A stretch of DNA of 42,156 nt from an uncultured Ectothiorhodospiraceae bacterium. GTDB lineage: Bacteria; Pseudomonadota; Gammaproteobacteria; JAABTG01. The position numbers were made by a program, and so were the translations under genes. The notes beneath the pieces are model-generated. The model ran no database searches. It saw only the letters and a program-made list of their open reading frames with translations, and was not told the DNA's origin. Below are positions 33,393-42,156 of the stretch, piece after piece. Numbering within the stretch: the stretch's first letter is position 1; each line of letters starts with the position of its first letter. The DNA is taken from positions 1-42,156 of the forward strand of contig CALMKJ010000054.1 of NCBI GenBank assembly GCA_937867305.1, given 5' to 3'.

Positions 33393-34232
33393 CTATGGCG
33401 CGCCGGGCTTGCCAAGCTCGGGAGGCTCCTCGTCCCCCGGCCTGGCCGGGGGCGGGGTCCGGCGTGCCGCTCTCCGGCGGCGCCGTTGCACCACCGTCAC
33501 CACGGGGCCGGACAGGGCGTAGGCCAGGAACAGACCGAAGAGGACGTGGGACGGGTGGATGGAAACGAGGACGAAACCGAGGACGGCGAGGAGCACGCCC
33601 ACGAACGGCACCCGCTCCTTCAGGTCCAGGCCGCCCCTGAAGCCCTTCAGGTCCAGCCCGCCCTTGAAGCTGTAATAGCGCAGCTTGCTCACCATCAGGA
33701 GGCCGGACAGCACGGTGAGCACCCACGTCGCGTAACGCAGCGTCTCGCCCGGGAGCTCCCGGTCGGTCGCGAACCAGACCAGGCCCGCGACGATGGCCGC
33801 TGCCGACGGGCTCGGCAGGCCCTGGAAGTAGCGCTTGTCGGCAACCCCCACCTGGGTGTTGAAGCGGGCGAGCCGCAGGGCGGCGCCGACCGTGTACACG
33901 AAGGCCGCGAGCCAGCCGAGCTTGCCCAGGGAGTGCAACGACCACTCGTAGGCGACCAGCGCCGGGGCGACGCCGAAGGACACCATGTCCGACAGGCTGT
34001 CGTACTCGGTGCCGAAGGCCGTCTGGGTGTGGGTGAGACGGGCCACCCGACCGTCGAGGCCGTCGAGCAGCATGGCCACGAAGACCGCCACCGCGGCGGC
34101 CTCGAATCGCTCCCCCATCGCGGCCACGACCGCGTAGAAGCCCGCAAACAGGGCGGCAGTGGTGAACAGGTTCGGCAGCAGGTAGATCCCGCGCCGGCGC
34201 CGGTCCTGCGGGACGATGGGGTTGCTGTCCAA
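33393..34232 (-). CDS. pssA: CDP-diacylglycerol--serine O-phosphatidyltransferase
   Basis: Makes phosphatidylserine, the precursor of phosphatidylethanolamine, at the inner membrane. The 279-residue protein has the CDP-alcohol phosphotransferase motif DG-x2-AR-x8-G-x3-D-x3-D in LDGLDGRVARL through YDSLSD, and about seven or eight hydrophobic helices. It starts IYLLPNLFTTAALFAGFYA, as in the PssA type II family. A nine-codon tandem duplication, FKGGLDLKG then FRGGLDLKE, is inserted in the loop before the last helices. The tail is Arg/Pro-rich. Its place between ilvC and leuA is conserved in related bacteria. Confidence 0.93.
   Translation of the reverse strand: MDSNPIVPQDRRRRGIYLLPNLFTTAALFAGFYAVVAAMGERFEAAAVAVFVAMLLDGLDGRVARLTHTQTAFGTEYDSLSDMVSFGVAPALVAYEWSLHSLGKLGWLAAFVYTVGAALRLARFNTQVGVADKRYFQGLPSPSAAAIVAGLVWFATDRELPGETLRYATWVLTVLSGLLMVSKLRYYSFKGGLDLKGFRGGLDLKERVPFVGVLLAVLGFVLVSIHPSHVLFGLFLAYALSGPVVTVVQRRRRRAARRTPPPARPGDEEPPELGKPGAP
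33615..33668. repeat. 27-bp tandem duplication inside pssA
   Basis: Units 33615-33641 and 33642-33668 are identical at 23 of 27 positions and encode nine residues each, keeping the frame. Confidence 0.8.
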
Positions 34233-34342
34233 GGCTCGGGCCCCTGCTCTTTCGCCTGGAAGGCTGGGTACGCCCCGGAGGGCACGGAGTACACCGGGAA
34301 GAGCGTATCAGGAAATCCGGACCCCGCTCATCCCGGCGTGCC

Positions 34343-34363
34343 CCGTGGCTCCAGGGGCCACGG
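34343..34363 (-). terminator. Hairpin after ilvC
   Basis: CCGTGGC (34343-34349) and GCCACGG (34357-34363) form a 7-bp stem with a 7-base loop 14 bases past the ilvC stop. No T-run, so it may be a processing or attenuating hairpin between ilvC and pssA. Confidence 0.35.
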
Positions 34364-34376
34364 TCCGGCGGCCGCC

Positions 34377-35441
<1,065 letters not shown>

Positions 35442-35933
35442 TCACGCACGCAGGCAACGCTCGCCCCTGGCGATCCCAGACACCCCGGAACGGACGACCT
35501 CCACGATGTGTTTCGCTCCGACCGCGGCGATGAAGGCGTCGAGCTTGTCGCTCGAGCCAGTCAATTCGATGGTGTACGTCGCGTCCGTCACGTCGACGAT
35601 GCGGCCGCGAAAGATGTCCGCCAATCGCTTCAATTCGTCGCGCTCGGCGTCGACCGCACGCGCCTTGAGCAGCATCAACTCGCGCTCCAGGTGCGGCCCC
35701 TCGGTCAGGTCCGCAAGCTTGACCACGTCCACGAGCTTGTTCAGCTGCTTGGTGATCTGCTCGACGATCTCGTCGCTGCCCCGGGTGACGAGCGTCATGC
35801 GGGAGAGCGAAGGGTCTTCGGTCGGCGCGACCGTGAGCGATTCGATGTTGTAGCCGCGCGCGGAGAAAAGCCCCGCGATCCGCGAAAGGGCGCCGGACTC
35901 GTTCTCCACCAGGATCGAAATGATGTGTCGCAT
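35442..35933 (-). CDS. ilvN: Acetolactate synthase small (regulatory) subunit
   Basis: Regulatory partner of IlvB that confers valine feedback inhibition and stimulates the catalytic subunit. The 163 residues are the same length as E. coli IlvH. An N-terminal ACT domain (HIISILVENESGALSRIAGLFSARGYNI at about 3-30) is followed by a second ACT-like C-terminal domain. The start is one base after the ilvB stop codon, so translation is coupled. Confidence 0.96.
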   Translation of the reverse strand: MRHIISILVENESGALSRIAGLFSARGYNIESLTVAPTEDPSLSRMTLVTRGSDEIVEQITKQLNKLVDVVKLADLTEGPHLERELMLLKARAVDAERDELKRLADIFRGRIVDVTDATYTIELTGSSDKLDAFIAAVGAKHIVEVVRSGVSGIARGERCLRA

Positions 35934-35934
35934 G

Positions 35935-37662
35935 TCAGGCGAGCTCCCGCTCGGCGGAAAGGTGGGGCGGGAGCCGCATCTGGTCCTGGCCCTTGCCCGA
36001 TTCGATCATTGGGTACACGTTCTCGGTCGGGTCCGTCATGACGTCGAGGAAGACGAGCCGGTCGCTGGCCATGGCCTCACGAAGCGCCGGCTCGACCCGC
36101 TCCGGGCGGTCGACCCGGATCCCGACGTGCCCGTAGGCCTCCGCGAGCTTCACGAAATCCGGCAGCGCCTCCAGATAGGTGTGCGAATACCGGCTCTCGT
36201 AGAAGAATTCCTGCCACTGGCGGACCATGCCCATGTACCGGTTGTTCAGGTTCACGATCTTCAGGGGCAGCTTGTACTGGAAGGCCGTGGACAGCTCCTG
36301 GATGCACATCTGGATGCTCGCATCGCCCGTGACGCAGACGACCGGCGCGTCGGGGAAGGCGAGCTTCACCCCGATGGCAGCCGGCAGGCCGAAGCCCATG
36401 GTCCCGAGGCCCCCCGAGTTGATCCAGCGCCGCGGCTTGTCGAACTTATAGTACTGCGCGACCCACATCTGGTGCTGCCCCACGTCGGAGGTGACGTAGG
36501 CATCGCCCCCCGTGACCCGGTAGAGCGCTTCCACCACCGACTGCGGCTTGATGCGGTCGAGCGACGGCGTGTAGTCCAGGCAGCGCACGGCGCGCCACTT
36601 CTCGATCCGCTCCCACCACCCGGCGAGCGCCCTCGCGTCGGGGCGCACTTCGCCGCCCTTCACCAGGTCGATCATCTCGCGCAGCACGTGCTGCACCGTG
36701 CCGACGATGGGCACGTCCACCCGCACGTTCTTCGCAATGGAGGAAGGGTCCACGTCCACGTGGATGATCTGGGCGTGCGGGCAGAACTGGTCGGTGCTTC
36801 CCGTCACACGGTCGTCGAAGCGCGCCCCCACGGCCAGCAGGACGTCGCACTCGTGCATCGCCATGTTGGCTTCGTACGTGCCGTGCATGCCGAGCATGCC
36901 CAGGAACTGCCGGTCCGTGCCGGGGTAGGCCCCGAGCCCCATCAGGGTGTTCGTGATCGGATAGCCGAGGAGGCGGGTCAGCTCGGTGAGCTCGCCCGAC
37001 CCGTTGCCGAGGACGACGCCACCGCCGCTGTAGATCATGGGACGTTTGGCGCCGAGCAGCAGATCCGTCGCCCGCTTGATCTGCTTCCCATGCCCCTTGA
37101 CGGTGGGGTTGTAGGAGCGCACGTGGACCTTCCTGGGGTACACGTAGGGCACCTTGACGCGCGGGTCCGTGACGTCCTTCGGGATGTCCACGACCACCGG
37201 TCCCGGCCGCCCCGTGGAGGCCAGGTAGAAGGCGCGCTTCAGCGTCTCCGCGAGGTCCCGCACGTCCTTCACGAGGAAGTTGTGCTTCACGCAAGGCCGC
37301 GTGATACCGACCGTGTCGACCTCCTGGAACGCGTCGCTGCCGATCCAGGGCGTCGGCACCTGACCGGTCAGCACCACCAGCGGAATCGAGTCCATGAAGG
37401 CCGTGGCGATGCCGGTGACAGCGTTCGTGGAGCCCGGCCCGGAGGTGACGAGGGCGACGCCCGTGCGCCCAGTCGCGCGCGCATACCCGTCGGCGGCGTG
37501 CGTCGCGCCCTGCTCGTGACGGACCAGGACGTGCTTCACGGCGTCCTGCTTGTAGATCTCGTCGTAGATGTGCAGTACAGCCCCCCCGGGATACCCGAAG
37601 ATGCACTCCACGCCCTCGTCCTTGAGGAATTGCACGATGATCTGCCCGCCACTGAGCTCCAC
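35935..37662 (-). CDS. ilvB: Acetolactate synthase large (catalytic) subunit
   Basis: Thiamine-diphosphate and FAD enzyme that makes acetolactate and acetohydroxybutyrate, the first step of valine, leucine and isoleucine synthesis. The 575-residue length matches E. coli IlvI. Catalytic glutamate is E50 (LVRHEQGATHAADGYARA); the cofactor-binding motif is the stretch from GDASIQM to NLNNRYMGM; the FAD region GARFDDRVTG is present. The start is GTG at 37662 with GGAGG 7 bases before it; the frame is open upstream but those residues are not conserved. Leader of the ilvB-ilvN-ilvC-pssA-leuA series. Confidence 0.96.
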   Translation of the reverse strand: MELSGGQIIVQFLKDEGVECIFGYPGGAVLHIYDEIYKQDAVKHVLVRHEQGATHAADGYARATGRTGVALVTSGPGSTNAVTGIATAFMDSIPLVVLTGQVPTPWIGSDAFQEVDTVGITRPCVKHNFLVKDVRDLAETLKRAFYLASTGRPGPVVVDIPKDVTDPRVKVPYVYPRKVHVRSYNPTVKGHGKQIKRATDLLLGAKRPMIYSGGGVVLGNGSGELTELTRLLGYPITNTLMGLGAYPGTDRQFLGMLGMHGTYEANMAMHECDVLLAVGARFDDRVTGSTDQFCPHAQIIHVDVDPSSIAKNVRVDVPIVGTVQHVLREMIDLVKGGEVRPDARALAGWWERIEKWRAVRCLDYTPSLDRIKPQSVVEALYRVTGGDAYVTSDVGQHQMWVAQYYKFDKPRRWINSGGLGTMGFGLPAAIGVKLAFPDAPVVCVTGDASIQMCIQELSTAFQYKLPLKIVNLNNRYMGMVRQWQEFFYESRYSHTYLEALPDFVKLAEAYGHVGIRVDRPERVEPALREAMASDRLVFLDVMTDPTENVYPMIESGKGQDQMRLPPHLSAERELA

Positions 37663-37756
37663 GGTTCGCCTCCGGGTGGGGAACAACGCCACGGTCGCCC
37701 GCAAGCCCCCGGGGCGACAATCAGGCAAAGCTAATACGCCATCGGGAGGGTAAGCC

Positions 37757-37797
37757 GCGTGGCCGGCGCCACGCAAGCCCCCTGCGGCGCGGGGCTT
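37757..37797. promoter_or_regulatory. Back-to-back hairpins in the ilvB leader
   Basis: GCGTGGC-CGGC-GCCACGC (37757-37774) directly abuts AAGCCCC-N9-GGGGCTT (37775-37797), the latter followed by TT on the plus strand. They lie about 95-135 bases upstream of ilvB. I looked for a leader peptide rich in Ile, Val or Leu codons and found none, so classical attenuation is unsupported. The remaining part of the 311-base gap 37663-37973 shows no other clear site. Confidence 0.35.
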
Positions 37798-37973
37798 TTC
37801 CCGCCCCGTCAGGGCCTTCCCCGCAACCCGAGGGCCCCTGTGCGTGTCGGCGGACACAGTTCCCGGCTCGCGATTGTGACGGTCTTCGCGCCGCCGGAAT
37901 GGAGGGGGCGGCCGGGGATGATCGAGCGTGCGCCGGGGACTATGATTGCCACAGGATCCACCGGGCAGGACTG

Positions 37974-38444
37974 ATGAAACGGATCGGGCGCATCGTCGTG
38001 CTCACCGTCTTGGCCACGGCGCCCGCCCTCACGGCGGCGGCGCAGGTCTATCGTTGGGTGGACAGCGCGGGGACCGTGCAGTACTCGGAGCGCGTGCCGG
38101 TAGGGGTGCGGGCCGAGCCCGTTCCCCTGCACTACGCGCCCGCGAGCCAGGGCCAGGCGGGCGAGGAACTGAAGCGCCTGCGCGAGCGCTCGGGCCTCGG
38201 GGCCGCATCCACCCCGCCGGCAGCGCCCCCCCAGCCCTCGGCGGACCGCAAGGCGGAGCAGGAGCGCCAGCAGGCCGAGAACTGTCGCGTCGCCCGGGAG
38301 AACCTGCGCGTGCTCGAGACCGCCCAGCGCGTCTGGTCCAAGGATGCCCAGGGCAACGACGTACGCCTGGACGACGACCAGAAGCAGGCGCGCCTCGAGG
38401 AGACGCGGCGCCAGATCCAGCAGTACTGCGGCCCCTCACCGTAG
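37974..38444 (+). CDS. Exported DUF4124-domain protein
   Basis: A 156-residue protein with a signal peptide (1-23, ending LTAAA) followed by the DUF4124 motif [18 protein letters not shown], which is common in small secreted gammaproteobacterial proteins of unknown role. The middle is Pro/Ala-rich (about 75-92) and the C-terminal half is charged, helical and probably coiled-coil ([20 protein letters not shown]), with two cysteines (C103 and C152 by rough count) that could form a disulfide. ATG at 37974 follows AGGA; the frame is open upstream but gives no signal peptide. It is divergent from ilvB and precedes proS by 79 bases. Confidence 0.8.
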   Translation: MKRIGRIVVLTVLATAPALTAAAQVYRWVDSAGTVQYSERVPVGVRAEPVPLHYAPASQGQAGEELKRLRERSGLGAASTPPAAPPQPSADRKAEQERQQAENCRVARENLRVLETAQRVWSKDAQGNDVRLDDDQKQARLEETRRQIQQYCGPSP

Positions 38445-38523
38445 ACCGCCTGCCCCGCGCCCCCCGCGGGCCCCCGCTTTTTCCGGTAGACTCGCGGGTC
38501 CTCGAACGGGAGAGACCCTAGCC

Positions 38524-40245
38524 ATGCGCGCCAGCCGACTGTTGCTCGCCACCGTCAAGGAAACCCCGGCGGACGCCGAGGTCGTCAGCCACCAGTTGAT
38601 GATCCGGGCGGGAATGATCCGCAAGCTCGCGGCCGGCCTCTACACCTGGCTGCCCCTGGGTCTCCGCGCGCTGCGCAAGGTGGAGGCGGTCGTGCGCGAG
38701 GAAATGGACCGCGCGGGCGCCCAGGAAGTGCTGATGCCCGCGGTGCAGCCGGCCGAGCTCTGGCAGGAGTCGAAGCGCTGGGACTTCTATGGATCCGAGC
38801 TCCTGCGGTTGAAGGACCGACACGATCGGGAGTTCTGCTTCGGTCCGACCCACGAAGAGGTCATCACCGACCTCGTCCGCCGCGAGGTGCGCAGCTACAA
38901 ACAGCTGCCGGCAAACTTCTACCAGATCCAGACCAAGTTCCGGGACGAGGTCCGGCCCCGTTTCGGCGTCATGCGGGCCCGGGAGTTCCTGATGAAGGAC
39001 GCCTACTCCTTCCATCTGGACCAGGCCTCGCTCGACGAGACCTACCGGGTGATGTACGAGGCCTATTCGCGGATCTTCCGGCGCATCGGCCTGCAATTCC
39101 GGCCGGTACGCGCGGACACCGGGGCGATCGGCGGCAGCCTCTCCCACGAGTTCCACGTGCTGGCCGACTCCGGTGAGGACGCCATCGCCTTCTCCGACGG
39201 GAGTGACTACGCGGCCAACGTGGAGCTGGCCGAGGCCGTGCCCGCCCCCGGTCCGCGTCCGGAGCCCACGCAGCCGATGGCCGTGGTGGAGACCCCGGAC
39301 CAGCGCACCATCGACGAGGTGAGCGCGTTCCTCGGGGTGCCGCCCGCGCGCACGCTCAAGACGCTGATCGTGGACGGCGCCGACGGCGGGCTCGTCGCCC
39401 TGGTCCTGCGGGGCGACCACGCCCTGAACGAGGTGAAGGCCGCGAAGCTCCCCCAGGTGGCGCACCCCCTCACCTTCGCGGCCGCAGAGCGGGTGCGGGA
39501 GGTGGTGGGCTGCGAGGTGGGCTCGATCGGGCCGGTCGCGCTGCCGGTTGCCCTGGTCGTGGATCACGCGGCCGCCGCCGTCGGCGACTTCGTGTGCGGG
39601 GCGAACGCGGACGGGCGGCACCTCGTGGGCGTGAACTGGGGTCGGGACCTCCCCGAGCCCGTGACCGCGGACCTGCGCAACGTCGTCCCCGGCGACCCCA
39701 GCCCCGACGGGCGCGGCACGCTCTCCATCGCCCGGGGCATCGAGGTCGGGCACATCTTCCAGCTCGGCACGAAGTACAGCGAAGCGATGAAGGCCGAGGC
39801 CCTGGACGAGGAAGGCCGGCCGGTCACGCTCATCATGGGCTGCTACGGGATCGGGGTGTCCCGCGTGGTCGCCGCGGCCATCGAGCAGAACCACGACGAC
39901 AACGGGATCGTCTGGCCCGAGGCCATCGCCCCCTACACCCTGGCCCTCCTGCCCATGAACATGCAGAAGTCCATGCGCGTCGCCGAAGCCGCGGAGCGCC
40001 TCTACGACGAGTTGCAGGCCGCCGGCATCGAGGTCCTCTTCGACGACCGCCCGGTGCGCGCGGGCGTCATGTTCGCGGACATGGACCTCATCGGCATCCC
40101 CCACCGGCTGGTGGTGGGCGAGCGCGGGCTCGACGCGGGGACAGTGGAGTACAAGGCCCGACGGGACCGGGACAGCATCCAGGTCCCCCTGGCCGGTGTG
40201 GCTACCTTCCTGCGCGAGCGCCTCGCGGGCGCCCCGACGGGCTGA
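38524..40245 (+). CDS. proS: Prolyl-tRNA synthetase (bacterial type with editing domain)
   Basis: Charges tRNA-Pro with proline. The 573-residue protein is the bacterial type: class II motif 1 region ([17 protein letters not shown]), motif 2 ([26 protein letters not shown]), an inserted YbaK-like domain that edits Ala-tRNA-Pro (about 230-390, with [22 protein letters not shown]), motif 3 ([20 protein letters not shown]) and the C-terminal anticodon-binding domain ([11 protein letters not shown] onward). ATG at 38524 has GGGAGAG about 10 bases upstream. Its 3' end overlaps the convergent lipoprotein gene by 44 bases. Confidence 0.97.
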   Translation: MRASRLLLATVKETPADAEVVSHQLMIRAGMIRKLAAGLYTWLPLGLRALRKVEAVVREEMDRAGAQEVLMPAVQPAELWQESKRWDFYGSELLRLKDRHDREFCFGPTHEEVITDLVRREVRSYKQLPANFYQIQTKFRDEVRPRFGVMRAREFLMKDAYSFHLDQASLDETYRVMYEAYSRIFRRIGLQFRPVRADTGAIGGSLSHEFHVLADSGEDAIAFSDGSDYAANVELAEAVPAPGPRPEPTQPMAVVETPDQRTIDEVSAFLGVPPARTLKTLIVDGADGGLVALVLRGDHALNEVKAAKLPQVAHPLTFAAAERVREVVGCEVGSIGPVALPVALVVDHAAAAVGDFVCGANADGRHLVGVNWGRDLPEPVTADLRNVVPGDPSPDGRGTLSIARGIEVGHIFQLGTKYSEAMKAEALDEEGRPVTLIMGCYGIGVSRVVAAAIEQNHDDNGIVWPEAIAPYTLALLPMNMQKSMRVAEAAERLYDELQAAGIEVLFDDRPVRAGVMFADMDLIGIPHRLVVGERGLDAGTVEYKARRDRDSIQVPLAGVATFLRERLAGAPTG

Positions 40246-40858
40246 GGGACAGGGCGCGGGCCGACTCGTAGGCGCGGCGGCCGTCGTTGCCGTAGAAGGC
40301 CGCACGTGCCGCGGAGTAACGCTCGCGATCCTCGGCCGACATCGCCGAGACCCGCTTCTCGAGCCCGGCCAGCAGGTCCCGGGCACCTTCCAGGTAGTGC
40401 TGGTTGAGGGCAGCCTCGGCCGAGGCCCGTGACCGTTCGGCCAGCTCGGTCGCCTCGGCCGGGCGACCCGCCGCGGCGGCCCGCCGGGCCTCCTCCAGGT
40501 CCGCCCAGGCCTGGGGCACCGGGACACCTGCGCCGTCGGCTCCCTCCAGGGAGGCCTGCGCGGCACGCAGGGACAGGGCGAGACGCCGGGCGGCAGTGGC
40601 TCCCTCCCGGGCCGCCAGGGCCTCGGTGCGGGCTTCCGGGTAGTCGTAGGACTTGATGGCGCGCTCGGCCTTCACCAGCCGGCCCTCGGCCTGGTCCAGG
40701 GCCGAGCGGGCGTAGCTACCCGCGCCGGCCTCGCGCGCGGCCTGCACGGCCTGGCGGGCGTCGGACATTTCCTGGATGGGAGGCACGTGGGAGCACGCGC
40801 CCAGAAGCCCGAGGGCGAGGGTCGGGACGGCCAGCCATGCAACGCGCGCTCTTCTCAT
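40202..40858 (-). CDS. Putative DUF4398-type lipoprotein
   Basis: A 218-residue predicted lipoprotein: signal peptide with lipobox LLGAC (cysteine near residue 22), then an almost wholly alpha-helical, Ala/Arg/Glu-rich chain ([29 protein letters not shown]) resembling DUF4398 proteins, which are found at the outer membrane in some species and have no defined role. ATG at 40858 is chosen because it gives the signal peptide; its ribosome site is weak. The C-terminal 14 codons lie over the proS 3' end on the other strand. A good TTGACA promoter lies upstream. Confidence 0.75.
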   Translation of the reverse strand: MRRARVAWLAVPTLALGLLGACSHVPPIQEMSDARQAVQAAREAGAGSYARSALDQAEGRLVKAERAIKSYDYPEARTEALAAREGATAARRLALSLRAAQASLEGADGAGVPVPQAWADLEEARRAAAAGRPAEATELAERSRASAEAALNQHYLEGARDLLAGLEKRVSAMSAEDRERYSAARAAFYGNDGRRAYESARALSLSPSGRPRGARAGR

Positions 40859-40923
40859 GAAGGGTAGTCGGGGCCGGACCGGGAACGGGGCGCCGCGCAC
40901 AGCGGGGCGCGCAACCGAGCCGG

Positions 40924-40953
40924 ACCGTAGCACCGGCCTTTCCGGGGTGTCAA
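40924..40953 (-). promoter_or_regulatory. Sigma-70 promoter for the lipoprotein gene
   Basis: On the minus strand a perfect TTGACA (40948-40953) and TACGGT (40924-40929) are separated by 18 bases, between the tyrS stop and the lipoprotein start. Transcription would begin near 40917, giving a leader of about 58 bases. Confidence 0.5.
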
Positions 40954-40980
40954 GGAAACCGGGCCAGGCGCCGAGGTCCG

Positions 40981-42156
40981 TCAGGCGACCACGGACACCC
41001 GGGCGAATTTGCGCTTGCCGACCTGGTAGACGTGGGTCGTGCCGGCAGAGACCTCGAGGTGGGGGTCCTCGACCCGCTCCCCGTCGATGCGGACCGCACC
41101 CTGCCGGACCATGCGCATACCCTCCGAGGTGCTCGCCGCGAGGTCCGCCGCCTTCAGGAGATTGCCGATCGGGAGCCGCCCGGCAGGGGCCTCGACCCGC
41201 CGCTCCGGCATCTCCTCCGGGATCTCGCGCTGCCGGAAACGCCGCTCGAAGTCCTCCAGCGCCCCCCGTGCGGCCGCGGGGCCGTGATAGCGGCCCACCA
41301 GCTCTTGCGCCAGACGCACCTTCGCGTCGCGAGGATTCGCCTCCCCGGCCTCGGCCTGGGCCCGCAGCCGTGCCTGCTCGGCGGGGGTCGTGTCGAGCGA
41401 GAGAAGCTCGAAGTAGCGCCACATCAGGGTGTCGGAGACCGACATCAGCTTGCCGAACATCTCGGTGGGCGCCTCGTCGATGCCCACGTAGTTGCCGAGG
41501 GACTTCGACATCTTCTGCACACCGTCGAGCCCCTCGAGCAGGGGCATCGTGACGACGACCTGGGGCTCCTGCCCGTATGCCTCCTGCAGCTGGCGTCCCA
41601 CCAGGAGGTTGAACTTCTGGTCCGTGCCGCCGAGCTCCACGTCGGCGCGCAGGGCCACCGAGTCGTACCCCTGGACCAGGGGGTAGAGGAATTCGTGGAT
41701 GGCGATGGGCTGCCCGGAGCCGTAGCGCTTCGCAAAATCGTCCCGCTCGAGCATGCGGGCGACGGTGTGCCGGGCCGCGAGCTGGATCAACTCCGCGGCG
41801 CTCATCTCGCCCATCCAGCTCGAGTTGAAGACCACCAGCGTGCGCTCGGGGTCCAGGACCTTGAAGATCTGCTGCTCGTAGGTCCTCGCGTTCTCGAGGA
41901 CTTCCTCCCGCGTGAGCGCCTTGCGTGTGACGCTCTTGCCCGTCGGGTCACCGATCATCCCGGTGAAATCGCCGATCAGGAACAACGCCTCGTGTCCGAG
42001 CTCCTGGAACTGGCGCAGCTTGGTCAGCAGCACGGTGTGTCCCAGGTGCAGGTCGGGGGCGGTGGGGTCGAATCCGGCCTTCACCCGCAGCGGCCGCCCG
42101 GTCGCCAGCTTCTTCTTCAGGTCCTGCTCCAGCAGGACCTCGACGGTTCCGCGCTT
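40981..42156 (-). CDS. tyrS: Tyrosyl-tRNA synthetase (partial, N-terminus off window)
   Basis: Charges tRNA-Tyr. 391 residues are visible and the open frame continues past the right edge, so only the first few residues are missing. Class I signatures are HLGH (in [15 protein letters not shown]) and KMSKS ([14 protein letters not shown]); [15 protein letters not shown] is the tyrosine-binding region. The C-terminal S4-like RNA-binding domain ends [17 protein letters not shown]. The short HLGH-type enzyme with a late KMSKS is the TyrS2/TyrZ-like subgroup common in proteobacteria. An internal GTG at 42084 is not the start because conserved residues ([19 protein letters not shown]) precede it. 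Confidence 0.95.
   Translation of the reverse strand, partial: KRGTVEVLLEQDLKKKLATGRPLRVKAGFDPTAPDLHLGHTVLLTKLRQFQELGHEALFLIGDFTGMIGDPTGKSVTRKALTREEVLENARTYEQQIFKVLDPERTLVVFNSSWMGEMSAAELIQLAARHTVARMLERDDFAKRYGSGQPIAIHEFLYPLVQGYDSVALRADVELGGTDQKFNLLVGRQLQEAYGQEPQVVVTMPLLEGLDGVQKMSKSLGNYVGIDEAPTEMFGKLMSVSDTLMWRYFELLSLDTTPAEQARLRAQAEAGEANPRDAKVRLAQELVGRYHGPAAARGALEDFERRFRQREIPEEMPERRVEAPAGRLPIGNLLKAADLAASTSEGMRMVRQGAVRIDGERVEDPHLEVSAGTTHVYQVGKRKFARVSVVA

Noticed and set aside
37663-37973. Classical leader-peptide attenuator for ilvB
   Set aside because: No short frame with clustered Ile, Val or Leu codons precedes the hairpins on the minus strand, and no T-run follows them.

Overview
This window is very GC-rich (by eye around two-thirds or more G+C), densely coded chromosomal DNA with 31 protein-coding genes that I can support. 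I see no tRNA or rRNA, no CRISPR array and no insertion sequence. The gene orders ilvB-ilvN-ilvC-pssA-leuA, udg-rimI-cysM-exonuclease-rlmD and DUF4124-proS are typical of Gammaproteobacteria, so I infer a high-GC gammaproteobacterium, perhaps from the Chromatiales/Ectothiorhodospira side. A Wolinella-type di-haem fumarate reductase subunit, an acetate kinase/phosphotransacetylase pair and two multihaem cytochromes c point to a facultative or anaerobic respirer. The assignment below class level is uncertain.

Layout. (1) 1-7078, all minus strand: pta, ackA, gltA, fumA and the start of a fumarate reductase operon (frdC, cut by the window edge), a block for acetate/acetyl-CoA and C4-dicarboxylate metabolism. 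(2) 7214-11922, minus: an apparent operon of an NapC/NirT-type octahaem cytochrome, a fused nine-haem cytochrome c/cytochrome b membrane protein resembling Geobacter CbcL, and a secreted three-domain rhodanese. This is the most unusual system in the window and looks like a quinol-oxidising branch feeding periplasmic or extracellular electron transfer or sulfur chemistry. (3) 12070-15805, minus: a Do-type periplasmic protease followed by an OmpR-type response regulator and histidine kinase. (4) 16076-19854, plus: a PlpD-like outer-membrane phospholipase followed at once by a methyltransferase of the type that methylates outer-membrane proteins in Rickettsia. (5) 20181-22838, plus: an NdvB-like beta-glucan synthase fusion with a very good sigma-54 promoter. 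(6) 22916-25077, minus: a two-gene lipid-linked sugar transfer module (ArnC/DPM-like and ArnT-like). (7) 25317-27266, plus: YgiQ radical SAM protein. (8) 27297-37662, minus: branched-chain amino acid and phosphatidylserine synthesis (ilvB, ilvN, ilvC, pssA, leuA) running into udg, rimI, cysM, a PolB-like exonuclease and rlmD. (9) 37974-42156: DUF4124 protein and proS (plus), then a DUF4398-type lipoprotein and tyrS (minus, cut by the right edge).

Many intergenic regions carry strong GC-rich inverted repeats without a following T-run. Putative promoters have a good -35 with a degenerate TAC--T type -10.
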